Of a stretch of 64,000 bases of DNA, positions 1 through 10,382 are shown piece after piece. Each line of letters opens with the position of its first letter. Positions within the stretch are counted from its first letter, which is position 1. The position numbers and the translations under genes are program-made. The notes beneath the pieces are model-generated. The model saw nothing but the letters and a program-made list of their open reading frames with translations, had not been told where the DNA came from and did no database searches. The DNA comes from Coxiella-like endosymbiont (GTDB taxonomy: Bacteria; Pseudomonadota; Gammaproteobacteria; Coxiellales; Coxiellaceae), in assembly GCF_024730665.1 (NCBI RefSeq), contig NZ_CP084737.1, forward strand, positions 186,001 through 250,000, read 5' to 3'.

Positions 1-402
1 TTCTGATTTAAGCGAATTAATTTTATCAGCGATTTTTAGTAAGCTAGACTGCGTAAAAAGTGTTTGGGATTCCCGCGCAGCCTTAACAGTGGTAATGACA
101 GCAGGGGGTTATCCTAATCATTATGAAAAAGGAGATATTATCGAAGGATTAAATCAATCATCAGATATCGATGTCAAAATTTTTCATGCAGGGACGCGGA
201 AAAACAAACATGCCATTGTTACCGACGGAGGGCGAGTGCTTTCCATCACTGCGCTAGGAAGCGACTTACGTGAAGCACAAAAAAGGCCTATCAAACAGCT
301 AAGCAGATTAATTGGCCAAATTGTTATTATAGGATGGATATTGGCTATCGAGCTATTCTCAACCAACGATTAAAAAAGGGTCTTTCAGTGATCCAGAAGT
401 AA
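1..402 (+). pseudogene. purD: purD 3' end, phosphoribosylamine-glycine ligase, frameshifted near the end
   Basis: This is the C-terminal part of GAR synthetase, which joins glycine to phosphoribosylamine in purine synthesis; the 5' part lies outside the window. Read from base 2 it gives the late PurD motif with WDSRAAL and TAGGYPNHYEKGD, then HAGT and GGRVLSITALG. The frame then leaves the family at an A6 run (279-284) and stops at 373. Adding one A restores KAYQTAKQINW and the typical ending DIGYRAI, with a stop at 400-402. The family match is clear. The frameshift may be a sequencing undercall or real decay. Confidence 0.85.
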
Positions 403-794
403 TAAAGGAATCATGATGCTCCTCCTATTGCAGACCAACTCCAATTAGGTCGGCAGTAGTATATGTGGAGCAGTACTGTATCTTAGTAACGCATCAATTT
501 GGGAGTCTGTAATTACAGTCTAGTTCGGAAAACTCAAAACAGAAATTCATGATATTTCACGATATCATTTAGTTCGATGAAACAAAGGGATTGCTTGATT
601 TGTCGATCACGGGCGTACTATCACTATAATAGATTACTCGAATAAATCTACTCGATCATCATCGCCCGAGATTCGTTCGATCGAATTCTTGTTGCGAATC
701 TGCTAGTACCTCTTCCTCAACTATAGATAAAACTTTAAGGTAGTATTCGGAGCTTATGAGGTTGTTTAGTTTTGGGGTTTCTAGTGATTTTCCA
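403..794. other. gene-free stretch between purD and phoR
   Basis: Nothing recognisable is seen here. The reading frame open on the minus strand across 659-862 has no family resemblance and overlaps the 3' end of phoR. The DNA probably represents eroded intergenic sequence. Confidence 0.5.
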
Positions 795-1546
795 CTATAA
801 GGGAAACTTACAAGTAAACATACTGCCTTTACTAAGTTCGCTCTCGATATGCAAATCTCCATGATGACGCATTAATACATGTTTGACGATGGCTAAACCA
901 AGACCTGTTCCGCCGCTTTCGCGTGAGCGCGCTTTGTCGACGCGATAAAATCGTTCAGTGATTCTGGGAATGTGTTCTTTGGCGATTCCAATACCTGTAT
1001 CTAAAACGTTAAATACGGCATAATTGTCATCTTTGAACCATTTTACAGTAATACAGCCTTTAGCCGGTGTGTATTTTACAGCATTAATAATAATGTTGGA
1101 AAATAAGCTTTTTAATTCTTCTTCAGAGCCATTAATATATAAATTAGGATCGGTTTGCAATTTAATGATATGCTGTTTCTCCCCACTGATTCTTCCCGCA
1201 TCTGCACATAATGTTTTTAAAATTTCGGCTACATTAATGTGGTCTATTTCCTCCGGCAAATAATCTTCGTTTTCAAGGCGAGAAAGGAATAAAAGATCAT
1301 CAATAATTGCTTCCATGCGAGCACTATGCTGATTCATTTGATTGAAGATTTTTTGATAGGTTTTCATTCCTTTATCCTTTTTTTCAGCAGTGCTTCTAAA
1401 TACCCACGGATGACTGTCAATGGTGTGCGAAGTTCGTGAGAAACATTGGCTACGAAATCGCTGCGAATGCGTTCGAGTTGATTAATATGTTCTCTTACCA
1501 CTTTGGGGAGAATACTTAAATTTAATTTATCATTCTTTTGTATCAT
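795..1546 (-). pseudogene. phoR: phoR remnant, phosphate-regulon sensor kinase, N-terminally truncated and frameshifted
   Basis: The kinase core of the PhoR sensor is present: the dimerisation/phosphoacceptor box [15 protein letters not shown] (His about residue 37), followed after a frame break by the N box (NIIINAVKYT), G1 (DTGIGIA), F box (FYRVDKARSR) and G2 (GGTGLGLAIVKH). Usual PhoR is about 430 residues with membrane segments and a PAS domain. Here only about 250 codons remain, and about ten residues before the H box resemble the end of the PAS domain, so the membrane and PAS parts are deleted. The frame breaks in a T7 run at 1378-1384 (A7 on the coding strand); one added A joins the two halves. 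It directly follows phoB. The large N-terminal deletion indicates genuine pseudogenisation whatever the cause of the frameshift. Confidence 0.85.
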
Positions 1547-2233
1547 GGGTTGAAAATTGATAACCAGCGCCCCTTATAGTTTTTATTAAATAATGATGAT
1601 CATATTTTTTAATTTGTTGCGCAGTCGTCGTATTTGAACATCTACGGTACGATCGTCAATGTATTTATCTCCACCCCAAATATAAGTAATTAATTGGTCG
1701 CGCGTATAAGTTTTATCGGGATGCTTCATAAAAAAATAAAGTGTCTTATATTCCGCAGGAGAAAGCGCAACGGTTTTATTTTGAATGGTGACGATATGTT
1801 TTGCTGTATTAATGGTCATATTGCCATATTTAATTTCGTACGACGGTGAAATCAGCAGCCCCCTGCGTAATACAGTTCTGATTCTTGCAATTAACTCATC
1901 TGGTGAGAAAGGTTTCGTAATATAATCATCAGCACCTGTCATGAGACCTTTAATTTTATTTTCTTCTTCTGCTTTGGAGGTCAGCATAATAATAGGAATG
2001 TCCTGTAAGTCTTCTTTTTGTTTAATCCACTTAATAAATTCTATCCCATTTTTCCCAGGTAGCATCCAATCGAGTAAAATAAGTTGAGGGAGACGATCTG
2101 ATAGTCGTTGTATCGCTTTACTGACATCCTCTGCATCAATTAACTCAAATTCATCCGGTAATGAAAAGTGAACCATATCCCGAATCGCGGTTTCATCTTC
2201 GATGATCAAAAGGGTTATTTTTCTTTTTGACAT
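1530..2233 (-). pseudogene. phoB: phoB, phosphate response regulator, frameshifted near the C-terminus
   Basis: OmpR/PhoB-type response regulator. The receiver domain shows the acidic pair (E12, D13), phosphoacceptor D55 in LLDWMLPG and K107 in TKPFSPDEL. The winged-helix domain shows LSPAEYKTLYFF and RTVDVQIRRLRNKL. As given it stops at 1586 after 215 residues and lacks the last strand of the wing. Adding one A in the A6 run (plus-strand T6 at 1605-1610) gives [12 protein letters not shown], the normal ending, with a stop at 1530-1532 overlapping the first codons of phoR. With PhoR truncated, phosphate signalling through this pair is probably lost or PhoB is orphaned. Confidence 0.85.
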
Positions 2234-3921
2234 GCAAGCTACTTGATTTGAGATAAGGGGTCAAGGTTGTTAACATCATGCCGCAATTAACCAAATCGTT
2301 TTGTCGATGGTATAAATAATATTTATAAAAGTAAGTCGATTTTAATGATTGTTTTATTAATTGCAATTGATATCGCGATGATACTTAGGTTGATGATGAT
2401 CTTTGAAAGAGAGAGGAAATTTACTAATTAGTACACTACGAGTTTTAATAGTTAGTGAAAATTTTCAAGCTCCGTGAACACTAAGTGTTTTGCCGGATCG
2501 GTTTGTTAGTGACTGAAAGAAAAAGGACTGCAATTTCAATTGATTTAAAGCAAAGACTGTTTACCAAAATCATTATTCAGATTAAAGAAAAGTGGAGCCA
2601 ATGGTGGTAAAAGAGCATTGGGAATTTCAGTGTTATGCCCGTTAAAAACAATCATTTTGATTATATTTACACCTACTGTCTACTGTACACCCACGCTATG
2701 GACACCAATTAAATGAATTAAATAATTAAATTATTAAAGTGGTTTTTTAGAAGCTCTTCATGATCGATGAGAAAATGAAAGTAGATCATCGACAGGTATC
2801 TCCATAGCACATAACTATGATGGCGGAGGGCATTCACTTTAGGTTTAATGGTCTTACTTGTTAGCGTGAAAAATTTTGAGAGTCAAAGAAAGAAAGTGAT
2901 ATACCTAAACAAGTAGATTAGGCGTAAGAGTTTTGACAACGCACTACTACGCCCTGACGACTCTGATGAAATTACTTGAATTTATGTGAAATTATTTAGT
3001 TCATACATTTGTGAATATATCGATAGAGGAATATTCGCAATTGGAAGTTACTGAAAAATATTTCAGACTGATGAGAAGATTATATCACCATATCGGAGAG
3101 GCTTTAGCCCCACACACCGTAATTGACTAATAAGCTCGTTCAATCACATCAGCAATGGTGAAATCGTTTAAGGAGTTTTAATGTTGCAATATGCTTTGTT
3201 CCCTCCCACCATTGCATTTCCCCATAATTATTCAGTGCCGGGAAGAGAAAAATTGATGTCGATAGTGTCGATTAGTAAATGATTCCCGTATGACACTCAA
3301 TTTGCTTGGGTAGAGAGTGTTAGTTCTCTTTTTTTGCGGAGGAGGATTATCTGCTTGTCGTGACGCACGGAATTTCCCAAAAAGTTTTGTCTTCATAAAT
3401 AGAGCTAAAATCACTGGGTGAATTTCAAATTCGAACCCAGCCTATTGTTAATTATTTAATTAAAAGAGCGAATGAATTTGTAAGGCAAGCTATCGCTGCT
3501 GCAGCCAAATTGAAAAGATCTTTGTGAGATCAGCTTTTCAGATCGTTTATAATTTTTGGAGATTCTTTTATATATTTTTGAAAAGTCGCAAGAAAGACGA
3601 AAAAATACCCTATTTAAAAGTCTAAAGATAGTAAAGTTTTTTGATACTTTTATGAAATAAAATATCTGATCTAAAATAATTGTTGCTTATTTTCACGAAT
3701 TGTATCAGAACATCCTGTAAGTAAATATTAATTCGGAATCAACCGCATTGGTTCTAACCAAGTCATCATAGAAATCCTGTTGCTAATGACTTAATGTCCT
3801 ACGGAATGAAGGGAAAGAAAAGAAAAAGCGTCAACTATACTGTGATTAAATACCCTAATAATTAACTGCGTATAGCCCTGTAATAAATCCTCTGATATTT
3901 GTGCGGACCTTGATTTCTTTA
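2234..3921. other. 1.7-kb gene-free region
   Basis: AT-rich DNA between phoB and tRNA-Pro with no open frame that resembles a known family. The longest minus-strand frame (3232-3414, 60 codons) has no domain signature and is probably spurious. The stretch is long enough to have held one or two genes and is best read as eroded gene remnants. Confidence 0.5.
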
Positions 3922-3995
3922 TCGGGGTGAGAGGATTTGAACCTCTAGCCACTACCTCCCGAAGGCAGTGCTCTACCAAGTTGAGCTACACCCCG
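3922..3995 (-). tRNA. tRNA-Pro (anticodon CGG)
   Basis: The minus strand folds as a complete cloverleaf of 74 nt: acceptor stem CGGGGTG paired with CACCCCG, D arm with TAGCTCA and TGGTAGAGC, anticodon stem CTGCC/GGTAG around loop TTCGGGA (anticodon CGG), and T arm AGAGGTTCAAATCCTCT, discriminator A. The 3' CCA is not encoded. It would read CCG proline codons. Confidence 0.93.
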
Positions 3996-4079
3996 ATTTC
4001 ATAAAAATCGTTAAGTCACTTTCATATTAGAAAACTACTGAGCAAAAAGAAGTTTACTGAATGGTTGCGGGTATCGCAA

Positions 4080-5084
4080 TTAATAACGTCGGTATATCAC
4101 AAAGTTTGTTAAAGCTTCCAAAGCATCCCTATAAATGGAAAGAGGAAGCACTTGCAAATAGGTTCGTGCTTTTTCTGCCTCTTTAATTGCACATTGTTTC
4201 GTATATTTTCGAGCTTTCGTTTCATCAATGATTTGCATGATGGTTTTGAAATCGTCCAGACCACCTTTTCTAATTGCTTTCCGAATGAGCTTTGCTTGTG
4301 CTGGCTTGGTTTTTTGTTTGGCATAAATCAACGGTAGCGTGGCTTTCCCTTCTGCTAAGTCGTCTCCGACGTTTTTATCTAGTTCAGAGGCATCTTCACT
4401 ATAGTCTAGGAGATCGTCAATAATTTGATAAGCAAGGCCGAGATGTAAACCAAACGCGGCCATAGCTTTTCGTAAAGGTTCCTCTTTTGTTCCGATAATA
4501 GCTCCAATTTCGGTGCCTGCCGAAAATAATTGCGCTGTTTTTCGGCGAATAACCTCATAATAAGTAGTTTCATCAATATCGGGATCATTCTGGTTCATTA
4601 ATTGCCATACCTCCCCTTCGGCGATCTGATTAGTGGTATTAACTAAAACCTTCATGACTGGAATATTGTTACGTCTTGCTAGAATTTGAAATGCGCGAGA
4701 ATATAAAAAATCTCCTACAAGCACACTCGCTTGATTACCCCAAATAGCATTTGCCGTTTTTTCGCCGCGGCGTAAATCGGATTTATCGATGACGTCATCA
4801 TGAAGCAGGGTAGCAGTGTGAATAAATTCAACGATCGCGGCGAGTTCCTGGTGTTCGACACCTTTTCTGTAACCACAGGCATGGGCTGTCAGGAGAACCA
4901 CTAATGGGCGTAATCGTTTCCCGCCACTTTGCACAATATGGTGAGTGATGATTTGAACTAGGGGGATATGTGAGGAAAGCTCGCTTAAAATAAGCGCATC
5001 TACCGCCTGAAAGTCATTTTCCACTGGCTGGCTGAGGTTTTCAACAGTGGGGAACATTGAGAAGACAGTTTCAGTTGTTTTCAT
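4080..5084 (-). CDS. ispB: octaprenyl diphosphate synthase (IspB)
   Basis: Trans-type long-chain polyprenyl diphosphate synthase that makes the ubiquinone side chain from FPP and IPP. The 334-residue protein has the first aspartate-rich motif DDVID at 96-100 and the second DDLLD at 223-227, plus GGKRLRPLVVLL near residue 54. Length is close to that of E. coli IspB. It lies upstream of and divergent from rplU-rpmA-obg, a common gammaproteobacterial arrangement. No disruption is seen. Confidence 0.95.
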   Translation of the reverse strand: MKTTETVFSMFPTVENLSQPVENDFQAVDALILSELSSHIPLVQIITHHIVQSGGKRLRPLVVLLTAHACGYRKGVEHQELAAIVEFIHTATLLHDDVIDKSDLRRGEKTANAIWGNQASVLVGDFLYSRAFQILARRNNIPVMKVLVNTTNQIAEGEVWQLMNQNDPDIDETTYYEVIRRKTAQLFSAGTEIGAIIGTKEEPLRKAMAAFGLHLGLAYQIIDDLLDYSEDASELDKNVGDDLAEGKATLPLIYAKQKTKPAQAKLIRKAIRKGGLDDFKTIMQIIDETKARKYTKQCAIKEAEKARTYLQVLPLSIYRDALEALTNFVIYRRY

Positions 5085-5138
5085 AACTTACCCATGCTAT
5101 GGAGAGGTTGTAGGAACTGTTAAGTATCACGTTTCCAC

Positions 5139-5167
5139 TTGTCATATATCGAAAGATTTCGTAGAAT
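5139..5167 (+). promoter_or_regulatory. putative sigma70 promoter of rplU-rpmA
   Basis: TTGTCA at 5139-5144 and TAGAAT at 5162-5167 are separated by 17 bp, close to the sigma70 consensus. They lie 33 bp before the rplU start codon, in the divergent ispB-rplU gap. Confidence 0.55.
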
Positions 5168-5199
5168 ATGCGCTATTGTGTTGTTCGTAAAGGTTTGCT

Positions 5200-5523
5200 A
5201 TGTATGCGATCATTAAAACTGGTGGGAAACAATACCGTGTTACCGAAGGGCAGATTCTAAGGATAGAAAAATTGGTAGATGACGTTGGTCAGTCCGTGAA
5301 ATTTAACAATGTATTGATGGTGTCTGCCAATGATGGGTTGCATTTTGGCTCTCCCTACATACAAAATACAAATGTAACGGCTCAAATAGTCAATCATGGG
5401 CGAGGCTCTAAAGTCGATATTATTAAATTCAAGCGGCGCAAGCACCATCTTAAACGACTAGGACATCGTCAGGATTTTACAGAAATTAAAATTATAAACA
5501 TTGTATTGAATAAAAAGAAATAA
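5200..5523 (+). CDS. rplU: 50S ribosomal protein L21
   Basis: L21 binds 23S rRNA in the large subunit. The 107-residue protein starts [14 protein letters not shown], the family's signature N-terminus, and contains the basic segment [16 protein letters not shown] near the C-terminus. The start has AAAGG upstream at a plausible distance. It is 16 bp from rpmA and likely co-transcribed with it and obg. Confidence 0.97.
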   Translation: MYAIIKTGGKQYRVTEGQILRIEKLVDDVGQSVKFNNVLMVSANDGLHFGSPYIQNTNVTAQIVNHGRGSKVDIIKFKRRKHHLKRLGHRQDFTEIKIINIVLNKKK

Positions 5524-5539
5524 GAGGGGAGGATGGTAC

Positions 5540-5821
5540 ATGGCTCACAAGAAAGCCGGTGGTAGTACTCGAAACGGTCGTGATTCAAATCCTAAAATGT
5601 TAGGTGTTAAGCGTTTTGGTGGTGAGCATGTGCTTGCTGGGAATATCATTGTGCGACAACGGGGCACTCATTATCATCCAGGTGACAACATCGGTATAGG
5701 AGGTGATCATACTTTATATGCCTTGATTGAAGGTAAAGTGAAATTTACTCGAAAAGGGCCAAAAGGACGTAATTTTGTTTCTATTGAGTCAATTGGGGAC
5801 GATGCTCCTCAGTCTCCATAA
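5540..5821 (+). CDS. rpmA: 50S ribosomal protein L27
   Basis: L27 reaches toward the peptidyl transferase centre. The 93-residue protein starts [16 protein letters not shown], the conserved flexible N-terminus, followed by [10 protein letters not shown] and NVGIGxDHTL-like sequence. A good ribosome binding site (GGGAGG) precedes the ATG. It is second in rplU-rpmA-obg. Confidence 0.97.
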   Translation: MAHKKAGGSTRNGRDSNPKMLGVKRFGGEHVLAGNIIVRQRGTHYHPGDNIGIGGDHTLYALIEGKVKFTRKGPKGRNFVSIESIGDDAPQSP

Positions 5822-5920
5822 CTTTTATCATTTTATCTTATCTTCTAAATCTTATCTTGGTTTCTAAATTGTCTGGAAGGGGGCGGGTCGTCAGTTTATT
5901 TATGAGAAGTTAAGAATATT

Positions 5921-6940
5921 ATGAAATTTGTTGACGAAGCATCTGTGTGTGTAGAAGGAGGTAATGGTGGCCATGGTTGTCTTAGTTTTCGTCGTGAAAA
6001 ATTTATTCCTCGTGGAGGGCCGGATGGGGGTGATGGGGGTGATGGGGGTGATATTTACTTCATAGCTAATAAATCAGTGAACACTTTAGTCGAATTCCGT
6101 TATCAGCATTTGTTACGAGCTCAAAATGGTCAACCTGGCATGGGCCGCCTTCGTAGCGGGAAAAAAGGTGAAGACTTATTGGTCCCTGTACCTGTAGGTA
6201 CCATGGTGTATGATAAAGAAACTGATGAGTTGATTGGAGATTTAGTTAAAGACAGAGATAAACTTTGTGTAGCTCGTGGTGGCCGACGTGGATTAGGTAA
6301 CGCTCATTTCAAAAGTAGTACCAATCGAGCACCACGGAAAACTACAGCCGGCGAAGAAGGGGAACGGCGCGAACTGAAACTGGAATTAAAGCTTTTAGCT
6401 AACGTCGGATTGCTAGGATTACCAAATGCTGGTAAATCTACCTTCATCACTGTGGTTTCAAAAGCGACTCCCAAAATCGCGGATTATCCTTTTACTACTC
6501 TTTATCCTCATTTGGGTGTGGTGTGTATCGAAAAGTTCCAGAGTTTTGTTATTGCGGATATTCCTGGTTTGATAGAGGGATCTAGAAAAGGAGTTGGATT
6601 GGGGATCCAATTTTTAAAGCATTTAGAACGAACTCAGTTACTTTTATATATTATCGATATTGCCCCTTTAGATGGTTCAAATCCCGCAGGAGCTATCAAA
6701 GCGATCGTAGATGAACTTAAACAATTCAGTCGAAATTTATTAGAAAAACCTGGATGGTTGGTCTTCAATAAAATTGATTTAGTACTCCAGAATGAGGTAA
6801 GCGCACGCTGCCAGGGAATAGTGAGTCAATCAGGATGGTCAGGGCCTGTATATCAGATTTCAGCGATTAGGAAGGAGGGAACAGAGCAGCTTTGCTATGA
6901 CTTAACGAGGTTCTTAGAAGAAATTCGATGTCAGAATTAA
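5921..6940 (+). CDS. obg: GTPase Obg/CgtA
   Basis: Obg GTPase, involved in 50S assembly and stress control. The 339-residue protein has a glycine-rich Obg fold (about 1-158) and a G domain: G1 GLPNAGKST at 166-174, G3 DIPG at 213-216, NKID at 283-286 and SAIRKEG near the end. A 9-bp DNA repeat (three copies of a GATGGGGGT-like unit around 6024-6050) encodes the [10 protein letters not shown] stretch of the Obg fold. It follows rpmA by 99 bp. Unlike many neighbours it is intact even though it contains three G5 runs. Confidence 0.96.
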   Translation: MKFVDEASVCVEGGNGGHGCLSFRREKFIPRGGPDGGDGGDGGDIYFIANKSVNTLVEFRYQHLLRAQNGQPGMGRLRSGKKGEDLLVPVPVGTMVYDKETDELIGDLVKDRDKLCVARGGRRGLGNAHFKSSTNRAPRKTTAGEEGERRELKLELKLLANVGLLGLPNAGKSTFITVVSKATPKIADYPFTTLYPHLGVVCIEKFQSFVIADIPGLIEGSRKGVGLGIQFLKHLERTQLLLYIIDIAPLDGSNPAGAIKAIVDELKQFSRNLLEKPGWLVFNKIDLVLQNEVSARCQGIVSQSGWSGPVYQISAIRKEGTEQLCYDLTRFLEEIRCQN

Positions 6941-6988
6941 GACCACAATCTACCTAGTAATTCTTACATAGAACAACACGAGAAATAA

Positions 6989-7252
6989 TTAAGTCAAACT
7001 TTTTAATTTTTGGTTCAATCGACTCTTTAATCGAGCTGCCTTATTGAGATGAATTGTGCGTCGAGCTGCCGCTTTATCTAAAATGCGTATTGCCTTTTGA
7101 AAAGCAATTTGCGCTGCCTGACGATCATTCGTCTGAAGGCTTTTTAGTGTCTTTTTTATGACAGTGCGAACGGCCGAACGCTGACTTGCATTATGCAGTT
7201 CGCGTTTTTTGCGTTGTCGCGTGCGTTTTCTTGCTTGCGGCGAGTTTGCCAC
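6989..7252 (-). CDS. rpsT: 30S ribosomal protein S20
   Basis: S20 binds 16S rRNA. The frame stays open upstream, but homology begins at VANSPQARKRTRQ, so the GTG at 7252 is chosen as start, giving 87 residues, the usual S20 length. The protein is lysine- and arginine-rich with RSAVRTVIKKTLK and a C-terminal KAARRTIHLNKAARLKSRLN. It converges on obg and diverges from murJ, as in other gammaproteobacteria. Confidence 0.93.
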   Translation of the reverse strand: MANSPQARKRTRQRKKRELHNASQRSAVRTVIKKTLKSLQTNDRQAAQIAFQKAIRILDKAAARRTIHLNKAARLKSRLNQKLKSLT

Positions 7253-7381
7253 TGGCTTCTCGAATTTTCTAATAAGGTAAGCCAGTATGCCATTTTTTGG
7301 GATGTTTGTCAAATAGAATAAGGCTACGGTATCCTAGCTCTCCCTGGATTAATGTATAAGTTAATGAATATAAGAGAGATC

Positions 7382-8929
7382 ATGAGCCGAAAATTATTTA
7401 GATCCACACTGATTGTATCGAGCATGACTTTCATATCTCGCCTTCTCGGTTTTGTCCGAGATGTGGTATTAGCAATTGTCTTTGGCGCCGGACCTGCTTT
7501 CGATGCTTTCGTCGTTGCCTTTAAGATTCCTAATTTTATGCGCCGGTTGTTTGGTGAAGGCGCTTTTTCTCAGGCATTTGTTCCCGTATTATCTGAATAT
7601 CGCTCTACTCGAACAACAGAAGAAGTATGCGAGTTTATTAATTGCATTGCTGGAATCTTAGGGGCCTCCTTGTTGGTGGTTGTAGCACTCGCCGAAATTA
7701 TCGCGCCGGTAATTATCATGGTCTTTGCGCCGGGATTTGTAAACGATCCTGTTCGCTCAACCTACGCCACCCATATGTTACGCATTACATCTCCTTACTT
7801 ATTATTAATCGCCCTAACAGCTTTCGCTGGCGCTACCTTAAACACTTTTGGTCGTTTTGCAGTGCCAGCTCTTACGCCGGTGTTGTTAAATATAGTCATG
7901 ATTGCAGTAGCGTGGTTTTTGGCGCCTTATTCATCCACACCTATTTATGTATTAGCATATGGCGTATTAATAGGTGGTGTATTACAACTAATGATTCAAT
8001 TCCCTTTTATGTATCGTTTAGGAGTTTTACCGATGCCTCAATGGCATTGGCGCGATCCTGGCACGCTTCGGGTATTAAAGCTAATAGTGCCAGCATTATT
8101 TGGTGTTTCAGTTGCTCAAATTAGTTTATTAACTGACAATATTTTCGCTTCATTTTTACCAGCAGGTAGCATATCGTGGTTATATTATTCCGATCGACTG
8201 ACTTATTTACCTTTGGGTGTTATCGGCGTTGCATTAGCAACGGTCGTCCTACCAAATTTATCGCGCCAACATAGTATAAAATCTCTTGAGGCTTATTCAG
8301 CCACATTAGACTGGGCTTTAAAAATGACGATGTTGATTGGTGTGCCAGCTGCAGTTGCTTTATTTATTTTGGCAGGTCCTTTGCTAGCGACATTAATTTA
8401 TCATGGTGCATTTACAACAAGTGATGTTGTCATGACACGCAAAAGCTTATGTGCATTTTCAGTGGGTCTCCCGGGATTTATGTTAGTTAAAATTTTAGCG
8501 TCAGCCTTTTATTCCCGACAAAATATCAAAACACCAGTTAAAATCGCAGCAGTAATGGTAGGGGTTAATCTTATTTTAAATGTGTTGCTAATTCATCCAT
8601 TGGCGCACGTAGGGCTTGCTTTAGCTACTTCATTGGTATCGTCATTTAATGCAGCTTTATTATTATATTTTTTGTTACGACATTCGATTTATGTGCCAGC
8701 AGTTCATTGGAAAAAATTAATTTTCCAATTAATATGCGCCAATGTTGCAATGTTCTTTGTAATTTCGTGTTTTTTAGGAGAAATAAGTCGCTGGTTAGCC
8801 TGGTCGATTGGCGAGCGGGTATGGCATCTGACGGTCGTTATTTTATTAGGATTTATTACTTATCTAGTGGTATTAGGCATTTCAGGACTTCGCCTTCGCG
8901 ATCTTCGGCCGCCTGTTAAAATTGATTGA
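7382..8929 (+). CDS. murJ: lipid II flippase MurJ (MviN)
   Basis: MurJ moves lipid II across the inner membrane for peptidoglycan synthesis. The protein has many hydrophobic helices and the family N-terminus SRLLGFVRDVVLA with FKIPNFMRRLFGEGAFSQAFVPV. The ATG at 7382, preceded by GAGAG, is preferred to an in-frame ATG ten codons upstream because the family usually begins near MSRKLF. About 515 residues, full length and unbroken. It starts the murJ-ribF-ileS-lspA cluster, 4 bp before ribF. Confidence 0.93.
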   Translation: MSRKLFRSTLIVSSMTFISRLLGFVRDVVLAIVFGAGPAFDAFVVAFKIPNFMRRLFGEGAFSQAFVPVLSEYRSTRTTEEVCEFINCIAGILGASLLVVVALAEIIAPVIIMVFAPGFVNDPVRSTYATHMLRITSPYLLLIALTAFAGATLNTFGRFAVPALTPVLLNIVMIAVAWFLAPYSSTPIYVLAYGVLIGGVLQLMIQFPFMYRLGVLPMPQWHWRDPGTLRVLKLIVPALFGVSVAQISLLTDNIFASFLPAGSISWLYYSDRLTYLPLGVIGVALATVVLPNLSRQHSIKSLEAYSATLDWALKMTMLIGVPAAVALFILAGPLLATLIYHGAFTTSDVVMTRKSLCAFSVGLPGFMLVKILASAFYSRQNIKTPVKIAAVMVGVNLILNVLLIHPLAHVGLALATSLVSSFNAALLLYFLLRHSIYVPAVHWKKLIFQLICANVAMFFVISCFLGEISRWLAWSIGERVWHLTVVILLGFITYLVVLGISGLRLRDLRPPVKID

Positions 8930-8933
8930 TATT

Positions 8934-9865
8934 ATGGAATTAATACGTGGAAAACATAACTTAGCGGATCGTTTGCGTAGTTGTGTAGCAACGTTAGGTA
9001 ATTTTGATGGTTTGCATTTAGGGCATCAAGCGCTGCTAGAAAAACTTAAACAACTTGGACAACAATTGAATCTTCCTACTGTCGTCATTATCTTCGAACC
9101 ACAACCTAAAGAATTTTTTGCAAATCAGAAAGCAGGTGCACGCTTAATGCTCTTTCGTGAAAAATGGTATGCCTTAGCTAAATGGAAAATTGATTATGTA
9201 CTGTGTTTGCGATTTAATCGAGCGTTAGCAGATTTAACCCCAGATGATTTTGTGAAACAAATTTTGATTGATCAGTTATATGTGAAGGCAGTTATTGTTG
9301 GAGACGATTGTCGTTTCGGAGCTAAGCATACAGGTGGTTACCCGGCATTAAAACGATTGGGAGCGCAATACCATTTTACAGCCATTGAAATGTCGCCTTT
9401 GCTTTATAAGGGTGAACGTATAAGTAGCACTTGGGTGCGAACAGCCCTACAAGCCGGAAATATATCATTAGCGCAGGCTCTATTAGGGGGCCTTATCAAT
9501 TATGCGGTAAGGTCATTCTAGGAGAAAAACGAGGTTTTGAATTAGGATTTCCAACGGCGAATATCAATTTGCATCGAGATATTTTGCCGTTTTCAGGTGT
9601 TTTTATAGTTCGTGCTTACTTAAATAATAAAAGCTACCCAGGTACAGCAAGCTTAGGCGTCCGCCCCACTTTTGAAGGAACGCATCCGTTATTGGAAGTC
9701 TATTTATTTGATTTTTCTCAAAACATTTATGATCGATATTTGAAAGTGGAATTTCTACATAAACTGCGGCCGGAAGAACGCTTTGAAACAATAGACGCTT
9801 TGATAGAACAAATGCGCCAGGATGTCCTTAAGGCAAAAGAATATTTTCAAAAAATGGGTGATTGA
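8934..9865 (+). pseudogene. ribF: ribF, riboflavin kinase/FAD synthetase, one frameshift
   Basis: Bifunctional enzyme making FMN and then FAD. The N-terminal adenylyltransferase domain shows LGNFDGLHLGHQAL (nucleotidyl transferase HxGH-type motif), EPQPKEFF and ISSTWVR. The C-terminal flavokinase domain shows GKVILGEKRGFELGFPTANI and LGVRPTFEG. The two domains lie in different frames. Adding one G to the G5 run at 9486-9490 joins them as LLGGPYQLCGKV and gives 310 residues, the normal length. The start MELIRG is chosen by homology. Both halves are well conserved, so an undercalled homopolymer is likelier than an inactive gene. Confidence 0.88.
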
Positions 9866-10382
9866 CTGTCCATCGATAGACTGACGAAGAGAATGGACTT
9901 ACTTCTTCACTAAAATGGCGTATTATAGCTTCATCTGCATGACTCAATTATTGTTGAAGTCAGTTTGGAAATTCTTAAAAAATTACCACGACAGAATAGA
10001 CTCAGGCGAATACGATGGAAATTAACACGGATAACTTCTGTGTTTATATCAAGCGGCATAGATTCCGTAGAATGTACCCGTTGAAACTCGCCACTTAATT
10101 TTTAAGAAAGGAATGAATTAAATGTGTATGGAGATGTTTTAAGAGTGTGTATGCAAGTAAATCAGAATTTAGGTATTCGCGTTACGAATCAAGTCTGGGT
10201 TTGATTATCTTAGCAAGTCACCTTTTAAATCAGTCCATTTCTAGGAATAAAACGGTTAAAAGGTTTCAGTAATTAATTTATTGAGTAGCTTGATAAATTT
10301 TTGTAGGCAAGGATACACAGAGCTTTCTGAGCCTACTATTCTTCCCTTGTTTAAGGCTACTTATTTTATAGAAGGGTATGTA
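9866..10382 (+). other. gene-free stretch between ribF and ileS
   Basis: About 0.5 kb with no recognisable gene. ileS usually follows ribF closely, so this looks like expanded or degraded spacer. An in-frame extension upstream of ileS exists but is not homologous to IleRS. Confidence 0.5.

Noticed and set aside
659-862. 67-codon minus-strand frame overlapping the 3' end of phoR
   Set aside because: It is an out-of-frame reading of the phoR end plus spacer.
3232-3414. 60-codon minus-strand frame in the first large gap
   Set aside because: Composition is random-like and no domain is visible.
7642-8124. 160-codon frame inside murJ
   Set aside because: It lies wholly within MurJ in a different frame and has no family features.
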